From the NCBI RefSeq assembly GCF_012911935.1, contig NZ_JAAXLA010000076.1, positions 1 to 34,517 on the forward strand: a stretch of 34,517 bases of DNA, written 5' to 3'. The position numbers were made by a program, and so were the translations under genes. Origin of the DNA: Pseudonocardia acidicola. GTDB lineage: Bacteria; Actinomycetota; Actinomycetes; Mycobacteriales; Pseudonocardiaceae. Positions 14,436-24,150 of the stretch are shown piece after piece. The number at the start of each line of letters is the position of its first letter. The first letter of the stretch is position 1. The notes under the pieces were generated by a model that saw only the letters and a list, made by a program, of their open reading frames with translations, ran no database searches and was not told the origin of the DNA.

Positions 14436-15092
14436 GTGGGTTCGGCCGCGATCGGGGTCCTGGTGGTGGAGGATGAGGAGTTCGTCCGCGCCGGTCTGCG
14501 CGCGATCCTCGACGCGGAGGCCGGCATCACCGTCGTCGGGGAGGCCGGCGACGGCGCGCAGGTCCTCGGCCTGGTCCGCCGGTTGCGCCCGGACGTGCTG
14601 CTGATGGGGATGCCCGCGGTGGGCCCCGTCGCCGCGACCCGGCACGTGCTGGCCTCGGATCACCCGCCGCGGGTGCTGATCCTCACCACCTTCGGCAACG
14701 ACAGCCGCGTCTACGACGCGCTGCGGGCCGGTGCGGCGGGGTTCCTGCTCAAGCGGGCCCGTCCCGTGGAGATCGTGCGGGCGGTGCGGACCGTCGCGGC
14801 GGGGGAGTCGCTGCTGTTCCCGGCCGCGGTCCGCGACCTGGTCGCCACCCGCGGCCGGTGCGGCGGGGACGGCCTGCGCGGCGCCGGGCTGACCGAGCGG
14901 GAGGCCGCCATCCTGCGGTTGATGGCCCGTGGACTGTCCAACGCCGAGATGGCCGCCGAGCTGATGCTGGGCCTGGAGACGGTGCAGACCCACGTCGGTG
15001 ACGTGCTGGTCAAGGTGGGTGCGCGGGACCGCCCGCAGGCCGTCCTGACCGCCTACGAGTCGGGGTTCATCGACCCGCACCGCCCGGTCTGA
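14436..15092 (+). CDS. orphan LuxR-type response regulator lacking the phospho-acceptor Asp
   Basis: The 218-residue protein has an N-terminal receiver domain (about 6-120) and a C-terminal LuxR/NarL helix-turn-helix (LTEREAAILRLMARGLSNAEM ... ETVQTHVGDVLVKVGARDRPQAV). The acidic pocket (VVEDEE, about 10-15), T84/T85 (ILTTF) and K106 (GFLLK) are kept. The usual LMDxRMPGxDG, however, reads LMGMPAVGP: the phospho-acceptor aspartate is glycine at about residue 58 and two residues are missing. No histidine kinase gene is nearby. It may act without phosphorylation. GTG 14436 gives the natural N-terminus, with GATGAT 6 nt upstream as a weak leaderless -10. Its last 26 bp overlap the convergent propeller gene. 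Confidence 0.85.
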   Translation: MGSAAIGVLVVEDEEFVRAGLRAILDAEAGITVVGEAGDGAQVLGLVRRLRPDVLLMGMPAVGPVAATRHVLASDHPPRVLILTTFGNDSRVYDALRAGAAGFLLKRARPVEIVRAVRTVAAGESLLFPAAVRDLVATRGRCGGDGLRGAGLTEREAAILRLMARGLSNAEMAAELMLGLETVQTHVGDVLVKVGARDRPQAVLTAYESGFIDPHRPV

Positions 15093-16341
15093 CCTGCGGC
15101 CGGAACGCGGCCACCCGGTCGCCGGCACGGGCCACGAGCAGGGTGCCGCCCGGGTCCGCGGCGAGCGCGTCGAGCGCCTGGCCGCCGGTGCCCACCCCGG
15201 CGGCGCCGGTGGCCGGGTCGAGCACCAGCACCGCGGTGCCGTCGGCGACCACCCGCCGCCCGCCCGCCGCGGCCGTCGGGGGCGCTCCGGCAGCCGGCGC
15301 GACGCCCAGGTCACGCCAGCCCAGCTGCCAGACGACGGCGCCGTCGGACAGCCGCCGGGCGAGCAGGCCCGACCCCGGCCGGCCGAGCACGGCGAGGCCG
15401 CCGTCCACCCAGGCGAAACGCGGCGCGCCCGGGCCCGCGCCGGGCAGCGGCGCCCACGCGTCGGTCCCGTCGGCCGCGGTCAGCCCGGCGGCGCCGCTGT
15501 CGGTGCGGGCCACGACCCGGCCCGGCGCGCCGAGCAGCGGTTGCGGGTGCCCGGGGTCGTCGTGCTCCCAGCGCTGGGCGCCGGTGGCGAGATCGAGTGC
15601 GACGACGCGCGAGTCGCCGGCGCCGGGCAGCGCGACGACGCCGCCGTCGCCGGGGGCCAGCACGGGGGCGCCGTTCCCGGTCGACGGGACCTGGGTGCGC
15701 CAGCGCTGCCGGCCGTCCCGGGTGCCCAGCGTGGTCACGGTGGCGGTGCCGGCGCCGCGCTCGACTAGGACCACGGTGTCGGAGCCGTCGCCCAGCAGGT
15801 CGACCAGGCCGGGGGACTCCACCGACAGCTGCAGGCACCAGAGCAGCTCGCCGTTGGTCTCCCGGAACCCGGCGACCTCCCCGCGGCCGCCGCGGGTCCC
15901 GCCGGTGACCACGGCGACCCCCTCCTGCGCGAGGACCGTCGCGGAGCCGCCGATCACAGGTGCGGTGCGCTGCCAGCGCACGGCCCCGGTGGCCGGGTCG
16001 TGTGCGCGCAGCAGCGAGTCGTCCGAGCCGGCGCCGCCGGGGTGCAGCGTGAACACGGTGTCCGCGCTCGCGCCGATGGTGGCGGCACCCGGGCCGGAGC
16101 CGCCGGTGCTCCACAGCGGCGTCACCGGCAGCCCGGCCGCGGTGACGGCGGCGGCGGTGGCGCGGTCGGCGGCGCCGGGCGGATCGGCGGGGGCGGTGGC
16201 GGTGCCCGGGTCGGATCCGCTCGCGCAGCCGCCGAGCAGCCGGTAGCCCACCACCGCCGCCACCAACACCATGATCATGGCGACGACCAGGACGAGGGCC
16301 ACCGCGGCGGGGCGCCGGCGGCCGGGGACCGGCTCGCTCAC
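15067..16341 (-). CDS. PQQ-binding-like beta-propeller protein, membrane anchored
   Basis: The 424-residue protein starts with a short basic stretch and one hydrophobic helix (AAVALVLVVAMIMVLVAAVV, about 12-31), followed by LLGGCASG, so it is an extracytoplasmic protein and possibly a lipoprotein. The rest is a repeat-rich beta-propeller with DPATGAVRWQR, TNGELLWCLQ, RDGRQRWRTQ, ATGAQRWEHDD, SDGAVVWQLGW and DPATGAAGV, the tryptophan-docking blades of the PQQ/BamB-like family. No enzymatic residues are apparent, and a role in surface or envelope processes is only a guess. GTG 16341 overlaps the stop of the TetR gene by 4 bp, so both are one minus-strand unit. Confidence 0.85.
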   Translation of the reverse strand: MSEPVPGRRRPAAVALVLVVAMIMVLVAAVVGYRLLGGCASGSDPGTATAPADPPGAADRATAAAVTAAGLPVTPLWSTGGSGPGAATIGASADTVFTLHPGGAGSDDSLLRAHDPATGAVRWQRTAPVIGGSATVLAQEGVAVVTGGTRGGRGEVAGFRETNGELLWCLQLSVESPGLVDLLGDGSDTVVLVERGAGTATVTTLGTRDGRQRWRTQVPSTGNGAPVLAPGDGGVVALPGAGDSRVVALDLATGAQRWEHDDPGHPQPLLGAPGRVVARTDSGAAGLTAADGTDAWAPLPGAGPGAPRFAWVDGGLAVLGRPGSGLLARRLSDGAVVWQLGWRDLGVAPAAGAPPTAAAGGRRVVADGTAVLVLDPATGAAGVGTGGQALDALAADPGGTLLVARAGDRVAAFRPQVRPGGAGR

Positions 16342-16943
16342 CCGAGCTCGCCGGTGAGGTAGCGCTGCAGGGTGGGCGCGATCGTCGCGACGACGGTCTC
16401 CGTGTCGGCGGACGCGAGCGGTTCCACCCGGACCACGAAGCGGATCACGCCGAGGCCGATGATCTGCGAGCCGCACAGGGCCGCGCGCAGTTCTGGCCGG
16501 TCGGGGGCGACGACCTCCACGACCCGGCCGATGATCACCCGGCTGACGAACTCACGCATCATCCGGGCCGCCTCCTCGTGCCCGGCGATGCTGCGGATCA
16601 GGGCGACCATCGCGCCCCCGCCGGTGGCGTCCCAGACTTCGACGAAGGTGCGCACGATGCGGGCGCCGAGCTCCTCCGGGTCGCCGGGCAGCACCTGCGC
16701 GAGCAGCGCGTCCGGGTCGATCGGCAGCTCCAGCGCGGCGGTGAACAACTGCTCCTTGCCGCCGAACCAGTGGTTGACCATCGCGGCGTCCACCCCGGCC
16801 CGGTCCGCGATCCGCCGGACGGTCGCGCCCTCGAAGCCGCGCTCGGCGAACTCCACCCGGGCCGCGGCCAGCAGCGCGCCGCGGGTGTCCTCGCCGGCCG
16901 GGCGCCGTCCGCGGCGGCGCGTCGCCGATCGGGGTTCGTCCAC
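16338..16943 (-). CDS. TetR/AcrR-family transcriptional regulator
   Basis: The 201-residue regulator has the TetR helix-turn-helix at about residues 18-65: TRGALLAAARVEFAERGFEG, TVRRIADRAGVDAAMVNHWF and GGKEQLFTAAL. A C-terminal ligand domain of the kind common in actinobacteria (GARIVRTFVEVWD ... LIRSIAGHEEAARMMREFV ... SQIIGLGVIRFVVRVEPLA) follows. The start at GTG 16943 is chosen because the open frame upstream is proline-rich and overlaps the trpE promoter region. It is divergent from trpE (115-bp gap) and coupled by a GTGA overlap to the propeller gene, its likely target. The ligand is unknown. Confidence 0.88.
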   Translation of the reverse strand: MDEPRSATRRRGRRPAGEDTRGALLAAARVEFAERGFEGATVRRIADRAGVDAAMVNHWFGGKEQLFTAALELPIDPDALLAQVLPGDPEELGARIVRTFVEVWDATGGGAMVALIRSIAGHEEAARMMREFVSRVIIGRVVEVVAPDRPELRAALCGSQIIGLGVIRFVVRVEPLASADTETVVATIAPTLQRYLTGELG

Positions 16944-17046
16944 CCGGTCATCTTCCCCGCCCCGGCGGAGGGCGGTCCGCCCGGGCGTCTCTTCGGCGCA
17001 ACCGGAACCGCCTGGTGGGGGTGGGGGAGGCACTGGACGACGTTGC

Positions 17047-17052
17047 GACAAT
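17047..17052 (+). promoter_or_regulatory. possible -10 of trpE
   Basis: GACAAT lies 6 nt before ATG 17059, and no convincing ribosome site is visible. This matches the leaderless spacing seen at other genes here, although the first base departs from TANNNT. Confidence 0.35.
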
Positions 17053-17058
17053 GGCGAG

Positions 17059-18624
17059 ATGTCCGTCAGTACGGTTCCGACCGGCGGCCCCTCCACCGGG
17101 GCCCTGGGTTCGATCACCCCCAGCCGCGAGGAGTTCCGCGAGCTGGCCGTTGCGCACCGGGTGATCCCGGTGGCCCGGAAACTGCTCGCCGACGACGAGA
17201 GCCCGATCGGGGTCTATCGCAAGCTGGCCGGTTCCCGGCCCGGCACGTTCCTGTTCGAGTCCGCGGAGAACGGACGGTCCTGGTCACGATGGTCGTTCGT
17301 CGGGGCGCGCAGCGCCGCGGCGCTGACCGCGGTCGACGGGAAGCTGCGCTGGACCGGCGAGGTGCCGGTCGGGATGCCGTCCGAGGGCGACCCGCTGGCG
17401 GCGCTGCGCACGGTGATCGAGGAGCTGCGCAGCGAGCCGCTGCCCGGGCTGCCGCCGCTGACCGGCGGGATGGTCGGCTACCTCGGCTACGACGTGGTGC
17501 GCCGGCTCGAGCGGCTGCCGGTCTCGACCACCGACGACCTGGCGCTGCCCGAACTGGTGATGCTGCTGGCCGCCGACCTGGCCGCGCTCGACCACCACGA
17601 GGGCACGATCACGCTGATCGCCAATGCGATCAACTGGGACGCCTCCGACGACCGCGTCGACGAGGCCTACGACGACGCGGTGGCCCGGCTGGACCGGATG
17701 ACCGAGCAGCTCCGGGCGCCGGCCCCGTCGACGGTCGCGGTGTACTCCCCGGCCGAGCCGGACTTCCTGCGCCGGCGCAGCCCGGCCGAGCACCACGCCG
17801 CCGTCGAGGTGGCCAAGGAGCAGATCCGGGCCGGGGAGGCCTTCCAGGTCGTCGTCTCGCAGCGGTTCGAGATGGAGTGCGCGGCCGACCCGCTGGACGT
17901 CTACCGGGTGCTGCGGACGACGAACCCGAGCCCGTACATGTACCTGCTGCACCTGGAGGACGCGAGCGGCGGTGCGCCGTTCGCGATCGTCGGGTCCAGC
18001 CCGGAGGCGCTGGTCACGGTGCGCGACGGGCAGGCCACCACGCACCCGATCGCCGGCACCCGGTGGCGCGGGGCGACCGAGGAGGAGGACGTCCTCCTGG
18101 AGAAGGACCTGCGCACCGACGAGAAGGAGCGCGCCGAGCACGTGATGCTCGTCGACCTGGGCCGTAACGATCTGGGCCGGGTGTGCGAGCCGGGCACGGT
18201 GAAGGTGCACAACTTCTTCTCCGTGGAGCGCTACAGCCACGTCATGCATCTGGTCTCCACGGTCACCGGCACGCTGCGGGCCGACCGCAACGCCTTCGAC
18301 GCCGTGCTGGCCTGCTTCCCGGCCGGGACGCTGTCCGGGGCGCCGAAGGTGCGTGCGATGGAGATCATCGAGGAGCTGGAGCCGACCCGGCGCGGGCTCT
18401 ACGGCGGCATCGTCGGCTACCTCGACTTCGCCGGTGACGCCGACACCGCGATCGCCATCCGCACCGCCCTGGTCCGTGACGGGACGGCGTACGTGCAGGC
18501 CGGCGGCGGGATCGTGGCCGACTCCGATCCGGTCGCCGAGGACACCGAGTGCCTGAACAAGGCCCGGGCGGTGCTGTCGGCGGTGGCGACCGCGGGGACG
18601 CTGACCTCACCGGCGATGCCGTGA
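17059..18624 (+). CDS. trpE: anthranilate synthase component I TrpE
   Basis: TrpE makes anthranilate from chorismate with ammonia from TrpG, which is not in this window. The 521-residue protein has the N-terminal Trp-binding region (SPIGVYRKLAG near 52, FLFESAE near 69) and GGMVGYLGYDVVRRLE. The chorismate-binding domain shows QIRAGEAFQVVVSQRF, NPSPYMYLL, SSPEALV, HPIAGTRWRGAT, LVDLGRNDLGRVCEPGTV, the PAGTLSGAPKVRAMEII signature, RRGLYGGIVGYLDF and VQAGGGIVADSDP. The feedback motif near the N-terminus suggests normal Trp inhibition. It is divergent from the TetR gene and overlaps the next trp gene by 4 bp. Confidence 0.97.
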   Translation: MSVSTVPTGGPSTGALGSITPSREEFRELAVAHRVIPVARKLLADDESPIGVYRKLAGSRPGTFLFESAENGRSWSRWSFVGARSAAALTAVDGKLRWTGEVPVGMPSEGDPLAALRTVIEELRSEPLPGLPPLTGGMVGYLGYDVVRRLERLPVSTTDDLALPELVMLLAADLAALDHHEGTITLIANAINWDASDDRVDEAYDDAVARLDRMTEQLRAPAPSTVAVYSPAEPDFLRRRSPAEHHAAVEVAKEQIRAGEAFQVVVSQRFEMECAADPLDVYRVLRTTNPSPYMYLLHLEDASGGAPFAIVGSSPEALVTVRDGQATTHPIAGTRWRGATEEEDVLLEKDLRTDEKERAEHVMLVDLGRNDLGRVCEPGTVKVHNFFSVERYSHVMHLVSTVTGTLRADRNAFDAVLACFPAGTLSGAPKVRAMEIIEELEPTRRGLYGGIVGYLDFAGDADTAIAIRTALVRDGTAYVQAGGGIVADSDPVAEDTECLNKARAVLSAVATAGTLTSPAMP

Positions 18625-19331
18625 GCACCGCCGGGAACGGGCGCCGCCGCCTGCTGCTGATCTGCGTCGGACTGGCCGCCGCCGCGTTGGCGCTGTGGGG
18701 CTCGTCCCGGCTCACCTGGTTCTCCGCGACGGTGACCACGCCGACGCGGGGGACGGTGGCCCTGGCGGCGACCGGTGGTGACCTGGTGCCGGCGCTGTCC
18801 GGTGTCGCGCTGCTCGCCCTCGCCGCGGTGGCGGCCGCGGTTGCGGTGTCCGGTGTCGCCCGCCGGGTGCTCGGAGTGCTGCTCCTGGCCGCGGCGATCG
18901 GGACGGGCGTGGCCGTCGTCGCCGAGGTGGCCGGCCCGCCGTCGGTCGAGGAGCTGGTCGCGCTGCTGCACGTCTCGCTCGGGTCCGACCCGACGGCGAC
19001 GCTGCCGCAGGCCCCGGTGGGGGTGACCCTCGCACCGTGGCTCGGGGTGGTGGGTACTGTGCTGCTGCTGGCCGCGGGTGCGGCGCTGCTGGCGGGTGAA
19101 CGTGGCCTGCCCCGGCTCGGCGGCCGGTACGCGGCGCCGGGGGCCCGCCGGCCGGCCGTCGACCCGGACCGGGCGGCGTGGCAGGAACTGGACGCGGGTC
19201 GGGATCCGACCGTGGACGACACCGACGACACCGACGACACCGACGACACCGACGGTGCCGGCGACGCGACGGACGGCGCGGCCCGGCCCGACATCAGGCC
19301 TGGCGGCGAGTCGCCGACCAAGCGTGTCTAG
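18621..19331 (+). CDS. Trp-associated membrane protein (trpM-like)
   Basis: This 236-residue membrane protein is the actinobacterial Trp-operon-associated protein (annotated trpM in mycobacteria), always found between trpE and trpC. Its role is unknown. Four hydrophobic helices are visible at about 9-28, 57-78, 82-103 and 137-157, with the family's LTWFSATVTTPTRGTVALAATGGDLVPAL between the first two. The cytoplasmic tail is acidic and contains a four-fold Asp-Asp-Thr repeat from a 9-bp tandem DNA repeat. GTG 18621 overlaps the trpE stop by 4 bp. Confidence 0.88.
   Translation: MSTAGNGRRRLLLICVGLAAAALALWGSSRLTWFSATVTTPTRGTVALAATGGDLVPALSGVALLALAAVAAAVAVSGVARRVLGVLLLAAAIGTGVAVVAEVAGPPSVEELVALLHVSLGSDPTATLPQAPVGVTLAPWLGVVGTVLLLAAGAALLAGERGLPRLGGRYAAPGARRPAVDPDRAAWQELDAGRDPTVDDTDDTDDTDDTDGAGDATDGAARPDIRPGGESPTKRV
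19215..19250 (+). repeat. 9-bp tandem repeat in the trpM-like gene
   Basis: Four perfect copies of GACGACACC encode (Asp-Asp-Thr)4 in the C-terminal tail. They are in frame, so copy-number changes would alter only the tail length. A slippage-prone simple repeat. Confidence 0.9.
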
Positions 19332-19380
19332 CATGGATCGAACGCCTGGTAGGCCCGAACCCGGAAGGGGAGTCAGCCCC

Positions 19381-20213
19381 GTGGGCGAGCGCACGAAACA
19401 GACCGGACCGAGTGTCCTCGACTCCATCGTGGACGGAGTCCGGGAGGATCTCGCCGTCCGCGAGGCCGCGGTCGACTTCGACGAGATCAAGCGGCGGGCG
19501 GCGAAGGCGGCCCCGCCGCACGATGTGATGGCCACGCTGCGGGCACCCGGGATCGGGGTGATCGCCGAGGTCAAGCGGCGGAGCCCGTCCAAGGGTGACC
19601 TCGCGACCATCAGCGACCCGGCCGAGCTGGCCGCGTCCTACGCCGAGGGCGGCGCGCGGGTGATCAGTGTGCTCACCGAGCAGCGCCGGTTCCACGGTTC
19701 GCTGGCCGATCTCGACGCGGTCCGGGCGGCGGTGGACATCCCGATCCTGCGCAAGGACTTCATCGTCAGCCCGTACCAGGTGCACGAGGCCCGCGCGCAC
19801 GGCGCCGACCTGGTGCTGCTGATCGTCGCCGCCCTGGAGCAGAACGTGCTGGTCGCGCTGCTCGACCGGGTGGAGTCGCTGGGGATGACCGCGCTGGTCG
19901 AGGTGCACACCGAGGAGGAGGCCGACCGCGCGCTCGAGGCCGGCGCCGGGCTGATCGGGGTCAACGCCCGCAACCTGCACACCCTCGAGGTGAACCGGTC
20001 GATCTTCGGGCAGATCGCCCCGGGCCTGCCCAACGACGTGCTGCGGGTCGCCGAGTCCGGCGTCCGCGGCCCCGGTGATCTGCTCACCTACGCCGGCTGG
20101 GGTGCCGACGCGGTGCTGGTCGGGGAGGGCCTGGTGACCAGCGGGGATCCCCAGTCCGCCGTTCGGAGCCTGGTGGCCGCCGGCTTCCACCCGTCGTGCT
20201 CCAGAATGGTCCG

Positions 20214-20217
<4 letters not shown>
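19381..20217 (+). CDS. trpC: indole-3-glycerol phosphate synthase TrpC
   Basis: TrpC closes CdRP to indole glycerol phosphate. The 278-residue barrel has SVLDSIVDGVREDLAVRE at its N-terminus, the active-site IAEVKRRSPSKGDL at about 61-74, PILRKDFIVSPYQV, ADLVLLIVAAL, LVEVHTEEEADRAL, IGVNARNLHTLEV and RVAESGVRGPGDL, all typical. GTG 19381 has a purine-rich site (GGAAGGGGAG, about 19360-19369). An in-frame ATG at 19333 would add 16 non-conserved residues. A 49-bp gap after the trpM-like gene is the only break inside the trp run. No trpD or trpG lies here. Confidence 0.96.
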
Positions 20218-21508
<1,291 letters not shown>

Positions 21509-21512
<4 letters not shown>

Positions 21513-22321
21513 GCGGCGTGGATGCGGTGTTCGAGCGCTGCCGGGCGGAGGACCGGGGCGCCCTGATCGGCTACCTGCCCGCGGGCTACCCGACGCTCGA
21601 CGGCTCGGTGGACCTGCTGAACGCACTGGTCGAGGGCGGCTGTGACCTGCTCGAGGTCGGCATCCCGTACTCGGACCCGGTGATGGACGGCCCGACGATC
21701 CAGGCGGCCGCCGAGACCGCGCTGCGCGGCGGCACCCGGATCCGCGACGTGCTCTCCGCGGTGGAGCGGGTCACTGCGGCCGGTGGCCGGGCCGTGGTGA
21801 TGACCTACTTCAACCCGGTGCTGCGCTACGGTGTCGACGCGTTCGCCCGTGACCTGGCGTCGGCCGGCGGGCTCGGGGTGATCACACCGGACCTCATCCC
21901 GGACGAGGCCGACGAGTGGCTGTCCGCCTCCACCGCGCACGACCTGGACCGGATCTTCCTGGTCGCGCCGTCGTCGACCGAGGCGCGGATCGCCTCCACC
22001 GCGGCGGCGAGCAGCGGGTTCCTCTACGCGACCTCCATCATGGGGGTGACCGGGGCCCGGGACACCGTGGCCTCGGTCGCGCCGCAGATCGTGGCCCGTT
22101 GCCGGCCGCACACGTCGCTGCCCATCGGTGTCGGGCTGGGGGTGCGCTCGGGTGACCAGGCGGCCGAGGTGGCCTCGTTCGCCGACGGCGTCATCGTCGG
22201 GTCGGCGTTCGTGACCGCGGCCGAGGACGGCGGCCGGGAGGGGGTGCGCGCCCTGGCCGCCGAGCTGGCCGACGGAGTGCGCCGGGCCGGGCGGCCTGCG
22301 GGAGCGCCGCAGCCGGCCTGA
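21509..22321 (+). CDS. trpA: tryptophan synthase alpha chain TrpA
   Basis: TrpA cleaves indole glycerol phosphate and passes indole to TrpB through the tunnel. The 270-residue barrel carries LIGYLPAGYPT near 19, and LLEVGIPYSDPVMDGPTIQ with catalytic E49 and D60 in the standard positions. MTYFNPVLRYG, GVITPDLIPDEAD, IFLVAPSSTEARI, FLYATSIMGVTGAR with its glycine loop, and IGVGLGVRSGDQA and DGVIVGSAFV at the phosphate site follow. GTG 21509 overlaps trpB by 4 bp and has GAGGGGGG just upstream. A long hairpin begins 11 nt after the stop. Confidence 0.97.
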
Positions 22322-22332
22322 GCCGAGAGCCG

Positions 22333-22393
22333 GGGCGCCGGGATGACCGCCGTTGCGGCGGCGTCCGCCGCGTCCCGCGCGGTCCCGGCGCCC
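22333..22393 (+). terminator. long GC-rich stem-loop after trpA
   Basis: GGGCGCCGGGA (22333-22343) pairs perfectly with TCCCGGCGCCC (22383-22393). After a TGA bulge on the left side, CCGC pairs with GCGG further in. The loop itself can form a GCGGCG/CGCCGC hairpin. No U-run follows. It likely ends the trp transcript. The remaining 22394-22480 holds no gene I can support. Confidence 0.6.
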
Positions 22394-22480
22394 ACCCGAT
22401 GATCATCGTCGCGGCTCCGCGGCGGCCGCCCTGTGACGGCGTCCGCCGCGGGCCACCGCCGACGTGCCTGATCGGAGCGC

Positions 22481-22486
22481 TACCGT
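22481..22486 (+). promoter_or_regulatory. probable -10 of leaderless lgt
   Basis: TACCGT followed by 7 nt and GTG 22494, with no ribosome site. It favours GTG 22494 over the in-frame GTGs at 22464 and 22485. Confidence 0.5.
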
Positions 22487-22493
22487 GGGCGCC

Positions 22494-23495
22494 GTGAGCC
22501 CCGCCGTCACCACCGCTCTGCTGGCCTACATCCCGAGCCCGGACCGCGGCGTCTGGCACATCGGTCCGATCCCGATCCGGGCCTACGCGCTGTGCATCAT
22601 CGCCGGCATCGTCGTCGCCGTGATCTGGGGCGAGAAGCGGTTCACCGCCCGGGGCGGCGAACCGGGGACGGTCACCGACGTCGCGGTGTTCGCGGTGCCG
22701 TTCGGTCTGGTCGGCGGGCGGCTCTACCACGTCGCCACCGACTGGAAGACCTACTTCGGCCCGGGTGGCGTCCCCCTCGACGCGCTGAAGATCTGGCAGG
22801 GCGGCCTGGGTATCTGGGGCGCGGTCGCGCTCGGCGCGGTGGGCGCCTGGATCGGGTGCCGCCGCCGCGGCGTGCCGCTGCCCTTCTTCGCCGACGCCGT
22901 GGCGCCCGGGATCGTGGTCGCGCAGGCCATCGGGCGGCTGGGCAACTACTTCAACCAGGAACTCTTCGGCGGCCCGACCACGCTGCCGTGGGGCCTGGAG
23001 ATCTACAACCGGGTCGACCCGAGCACCGGGCTGCCCGATCCGCTGGGCGGGGTCGCCATGGATTCGACCCCGATCGCGATCGTGCACCCGACGTTCCTCT
23101 ACGAGCTGATCTGGAACCTGCTCGTCGCCGCGTTCATCGTGTGGGCCGACCGGCGCCTGCGGCTCGGGCACGGCCGCGTGTTCGCGCTCTACGTCGCGGG
23201 CTACACGCTGGGCCGGTTCTTCATCGAGCTGATGCGTTCCGACCCCGCGACCCGGGTGTTCGGCGACATCCGGATCAACGTGGTCGTCTCCGCGGTCGTG
23301 TTCGTGGGCGCGGTGGCGTACGTGGCGTTCGTGCGCAAGCCGCGGGAGGAGATCGCCCGCCCGGCGGAGCAGCCGTCCGAGACCCCGTCGCAGACCGCGT
23401 CCGGCACCCCGTCCGGCGCCGCCGAGGAACCGGCGGCGGCCGACGTCGGTGAGGACGAGGCGGTCTCCGGCGCCGCGCCCGACCGCACGTCATGA
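22494..23495 (+). CDS. lgt: prolipoprotein diacylglyceryl transferase Lgt
   Basis: Lgt attaches diacylglycerol to the lipobox cysteine of prelipoproteins in the membrane. The 333-residue protein has seven or so hydrophobic helices, the WHIGPIPIRAYALCI entry, GGRLYHV with the conserved His region at about 79, WQGGLGIWGA, the family signature AIGRLGNYFNQELFGGPT at about 145-162, HPTFLYELIWNL, and GRFFIELMRSDPA with the conserved Arg. The last 50 residues are a Ser/Thr/Pro/Glu-rich cytoplasmic tail, as in other actinobacterial Lgt proteins. It overlaps the DUF2461 gene by 4 bp (ATGA). Confidence 0.95.
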   Translation: MSPAVTTALLAYIPSPDRGVWHIGPIPIRAYALCIIAGIVVAVIWGEKRFTARGGEPGTVTDVAVFAVPFGLVGGRLYHVATDWKTYFGPGGVPLDALKIWQGGLGIWGAVALGAVGAWIGCRRRGVPLPFFADAVAPGIVVAQAIGRLGNYFNQELFGGPTTLPWGLEIYNRVDPSTGLPDPLGGVAMDSTPIAIVHPTFLYELIWNLLVAAFIVWADRRLRLGHGRVFALYVAGYTLGRFFIELMRSDPATRVFGDIRINVVVSAVVFVGAVAYVAFVRKPREEIARPAEQPSETPSQTASGTPSGAAEEPAAADVGEDEAVSGAAPDRTS

Positions 23496-24142
23496 CCGCC
23501 GGGACGACGGTCTTCACCGGCTTCGGCGACGGCGCCGTCGAGTTCTACGACGGGCTGGTGGCCGACAACACGAAGGCCTACTGGGCCGATCAGAAGCCGG
23601 TCTACGAGCGGGACGTGCGGGCGCCGATGCTGGCGCTGCTGGCCGCGCTGGAGGCCGAATTCGGGCCGGGGAAGGTGTTCCGCCCGTACCGCGACATCCG
23701 TTTCTCGCACGACAAGACGCCCTACAAGACCCATTGCGGCGGGTACGCGGCGCCGTTCTACGTCGAGCTGTCCGCGGAGGGCCTGCTGGCCGCGGCCGGC
23801 TACTACCGGATGGCCCCGGATCAGGTCGCCCGCTACCGCACCGCCGTGGCCGACGACCGGCGCGGCGAGGACCTGGTCGCACGACTCGCCGCCGTCGAGA
23901 AGGCCGGGCTCACCGTCGGCGGGGAGAAGCTGAAGAGCCGGCCGCGGGGCGTCGATCCGGAGCACCCGCGGCTGGAGCTGCTGCGCCACCGCGCGCTGTA
24001 CATGTGGCGGCGCTGGGCGCCGGACGACGTGCTGCACGAGCCCGGCTGCCTGAACCGGGTCGCCACGACCTGGCGGGCGGCCCGGCCGCTGGCCGAGTGG
24101 CTGGCCGACCACGTCGGGCCCGGCGAGCAACCCCGGCGCTAG
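23492..24142 (+). CDS. DUF2461 (TIGR02453-type) protein
   Basis: The 216-residue protein belongs to the DUF2461 family, which has no known biochemical activity. Visible family features are FTGFGDGAVEFYDGLVADNTKAYW near the N-terminus, FRPYRDIRFSHDKTPYKTHCG in the middle, GYYRMAPDQVARYR, and LKSRPRGVDPEHPRLELLRHRALYM. The final residues are variable. It is translationally coupled to lgt, which is a chance or lineage-specific neighbour rather than a proven partner. Confidence 0.88.
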   Translation: MTAGTTVFTGFGDGAVEFYDGLVADNTKAYWADQKPVYERDVRAPMLALLAALEAEFGPGKVFRPYRDIRFSHDKTPYKTHCGGYAAPFYVELSAEGLLAAAGYYRMAPDQVARYRTAVADDRRGEDLVARLAAVEKAGLTVGGEKLKSRPRGVDPEHPRLELLRHRALYMWRRWAPDDVLHEPGCLNRVATTWRAARPLAEWLADHVGPGEQPRR

Positions 24143-24150
24143 CGGCGCGG

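Noticed and set aside
17013..17054. Five Trp codons within 14 codons just before trpE, suggestive of a trp leader peptide.
   Set aside because: The frame has no ATG, GTG or TTG start within reach upstream and no stop before trpE; it runs into the trpE coding region. The Trp codons come from a G-rich TGG-prone stretch, and trpE may be leaderless, so this would not be transcribed.
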